Positions 62,657-64,000 of a stretch of DNA of 64,000 bases are shown here, one piece after another (position 1 is the stretch's first letter; the number at the start of each line of letters is the position of its first letter). The notes under the pieces were generated by a model, which was not told the DNA's origin, did not search any database, and worked only from the letters and a program-made list of their open reading frames with translations. The position numbers and the translations under genes were made by a program. This stretch comes from Bacteroidia bacterium (GTDB lineage: Bacteria > Bacteroidota > Bacteroidia > Chitinophagales > Chitinophagaceae): assembly GCA_030426665.1 (NCBI GenBank), contig JAUHYD010000012.1:1-64000 (forward strand), written 5' to 3'.

Positions 62657-64000
62657 ATGATAAAGTATTTGAAATACTTGCTGGTGTTCTTACTGTCATT
62701 AAACAATGCTTCAACTTTTGCTCAGCTGCAGGGGCAAGCAAAAATAGATACCCTGCTCAAAGAACTGGCTCTTCAAAAGGAAGATACCAACAAGGTGAAC
62801 CTACTTCATGACCTGTCTAATGAGTATGTCTACATCAACCCTGATGAAGGCCTAAAGTATGCACGCCAATGTTCACTGCTTGCCGCAAAATTAAATTGGA
62901 GAATAGGAATAGCCAAAGCCAATAGGTCGCTTGGCGCTAGTTATTTTGTGAGATCAGATAATGCCAAAGCATTGAAATACTTTGAGGTGGCCTTGAGATT
63001 ATATGAAGAATTGAATTACAAAAATGGGGTAGCAGTAGTTACCGGCAATATTGGCAATATTTATGCACAGGGGAGCGATTATGAGAAAGCGCTGGAATAT
63101 TACTTTAAAGCCTTGAAAATGAATGAAGAATTGAAATTCAAAACTGGTATTGCAACTATTACTGGCAACATAGGCGCTATTCGTGCAGACCAGGGCGATT
63201 ATCCGAAAGCACTGGAATACTATTTTAAAGCCAAGAAAATTTATGAAGATCTCGGCATTAAAGAGGGGATAGCAAGAGTTACCGAAAATATAGGGAAAAT
63301 ATATAGATACAAAAGCAATTATCCCAAAGCGCGTGAATATAACAATAAAGCCTTGAAAGTATATGAAGGTTTAGGCAGTAAGAGTGGCATGGCGTCTGTG
63401 ACAGGGAACATAGGCAGTATTTATCTGTCAGAAGGCGACCATCCTAATGCACTGAAATATTATTTCAATGCATTAAAAATATATGAAGAAATGGGCGACA
63501 AAGGGGGGATGGCAAGAATTACCGGCAACATTGGTGTTATTTATAAAAAAGTAGGCGATTATCCGAAAGCACTGGATTACTACTTAAAATCAATGAAAAT
63601 TTTTGAGGAAATAGGGGATAAAAGGCTTGTTGCAACAACTATGGGAAATATAGGCAATCTTTACTCAAATGAAAAAAATTATCCCAAGGCGCTGGAATAT
63701 CTTTCGAGCGCCATGAAAACCCATGAACAAATCGGCGATAAAAAGGGGATGGCTAACACTATATGCAACATCGGAAATATTTACAATTACCAGCACAACT
63801 ACACCCAGGCAGTGGCATGGCACTCTAATGGACTGCAGATAGCAAGGGAAATCGGGGATAAAAGTATAGAGGCGCTTTATCTCGACTGTTTAGGATGGGT
63901 ATATATTTCTATTGTTATCAACCCTCCAGGCTCAGCTAAAATATCAAACGTCTCAGAATTGCCAGGCACGGCACCTTATCGCCCCGACGGGATGATCCCT
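62657..64000 (+). CDS. TPR-repeat protein, 3' end beyond window
   Basis: The frame from the ATG at 62657 stays open to the window end (about 448 codons, no stop). A signal peptide (about 1-23, ending STFAQ) is followed by at least seven tandem TPR-like units of 40 residues (ALEYYFKALKMNEELKFKTG; NIGNIYAQGSDY; NIGSIYLSEGDHPNAL). Repeats end near residue 390 and a different domain begins (WVYISIVINPPGSAKISNVSEL). Similar TPR proteins of this phylum often carry a C-terminal histidine-kinase, LuxR-type or class III cyclase output; which one applies here is not visible. Upstream DNA is AT-rich without a clear promoter pair. Confidence 0.85.
   Translation, partial: MIKYLKYLLVFLLSLNNASTFAQLQGQAKIDTLLKELALQKEDTNKVNLLHDLSNEYVYINPDEGLKYARQCSLLAAKLNWRIGIAKANRSLGASYFVRSDNAKALKYFEVALRLYEELNYKNGVAVVTGNIGNIYAQGSDYEKALEYYFKALKMNEELKFKTGIATITGNIGAIRADQGDYPKALEYYFKAKKIYEDLGIKEGIARVTENIGKIYRYKSNYPKAREYNNKALKVYEGLGSKSGMASVTGNIGSIYLSEGDHPNALKYYFNALKIYEEMGDKGGMARITGNIGVIYKKVGDYPKALDYYLKSMKIFEEIGDKRLVATTMGNIGNLYSNEKNYPKALEYLSSAMKTHEQIGDKKGMANTICNIGNIYNYQHNYTQAVAWHSNGLQIAREIGDKSIEALYLDCLGWVYISIVINPPGSAKISNVSELPGTAPYRPDGMIP

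Overview
The window is a chromosomal segment of a Bacteroidota bacterium, most likely from the Chitinophagales/Chitinophagaceae side of the phylum. The evidence is several large secreted proteins with C-terminal type IX secretion (T9SS) sorting domains, two PorP/SprF-type outer-membrane proteins, an atpD-atpC pair detached from any other atp gene, Bacteroidota-restricted families (DUF3098, DUF2807, DUF2147, DUF4476), and promoter-like TTTG / TAnnTTTG elements. No rRNA, tRNA, CRISPR array, transposase or phage gene was seen.

Layout. 0-10 kb: a secreted repeat protein, a class V aminotransferase, DUF3098 and FtsX, an arginase-fold protein, three small envelope proteins and an amidohydrolase. 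9-21 kb: an RluB-type pseudouridine synthase with a 60-bp tandem repeat, dnaG, a PolX-like protein with a damaged polymerase site, a neuD-degT-acyltransferase surface-sugar set, dapD, a parD-parE toxin-antitoxin pair followed by a CdiI-like immunity gene, and a PfkB kinase. 21-31 kb (almost all minus strand): tsaD-trmN6, type II NADH dehydrogenase, a beta-barrel protein, and a ddl-PASTA-T9SS-rhodanese run. 31-35 kb: an NHL-repeat T9SS protein, then an accessory patch of three small AT-rich orphan genes alternating with four copies of a dyad-symmetric repeat. 35-46 kb: hemL, a beta-barrel protein, rnhA, a DMP19-like protein, a YD-repeat protein, a YkgJ-like cysteine-cluster protein, three secreted or lipoproteins and a possible uracil-DNA-glycosylase-fold protein. 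46-51 kb: atpDC and tandem PorP/SprF genes. 51-56 kb: a segment bounded by diverged direct repeats and dominated by a 1203-residue two-propeller sensor adenylate cyclase. 56-64 kb: ccmF-ccmE, another large T9SS protein, and an open-ended TPR protein.

How it fits together. Most of the window is housekeeping (replication primer synthesis, tRNA modification, ATP synthesis, haem and cytochrome c maturation, lysine and peptidoglycan precursors) interleaved with surface biology. The T9SS cargo, PorP/SprF proteins, sugar-modification genes, beta-barrels and lipoproteins together suggest a surface-active, respiratory organism.

The least ordinary parts are: (1) the sensor-cyclase segment between a 3' fragment of ccmF at 50988-51160 and the intact ccmF at 55953, which looks like an insertion or duplication at the porP/ccmF junction; (2) the cassette-like gene-repeat array at 32.6-34.6 kb; (3) the orphan CdiI-like gene behind parDE; and (4) several conserved enzymes with altered active sites (PolX-like, arginase-fold, CcmE with CxxxY).
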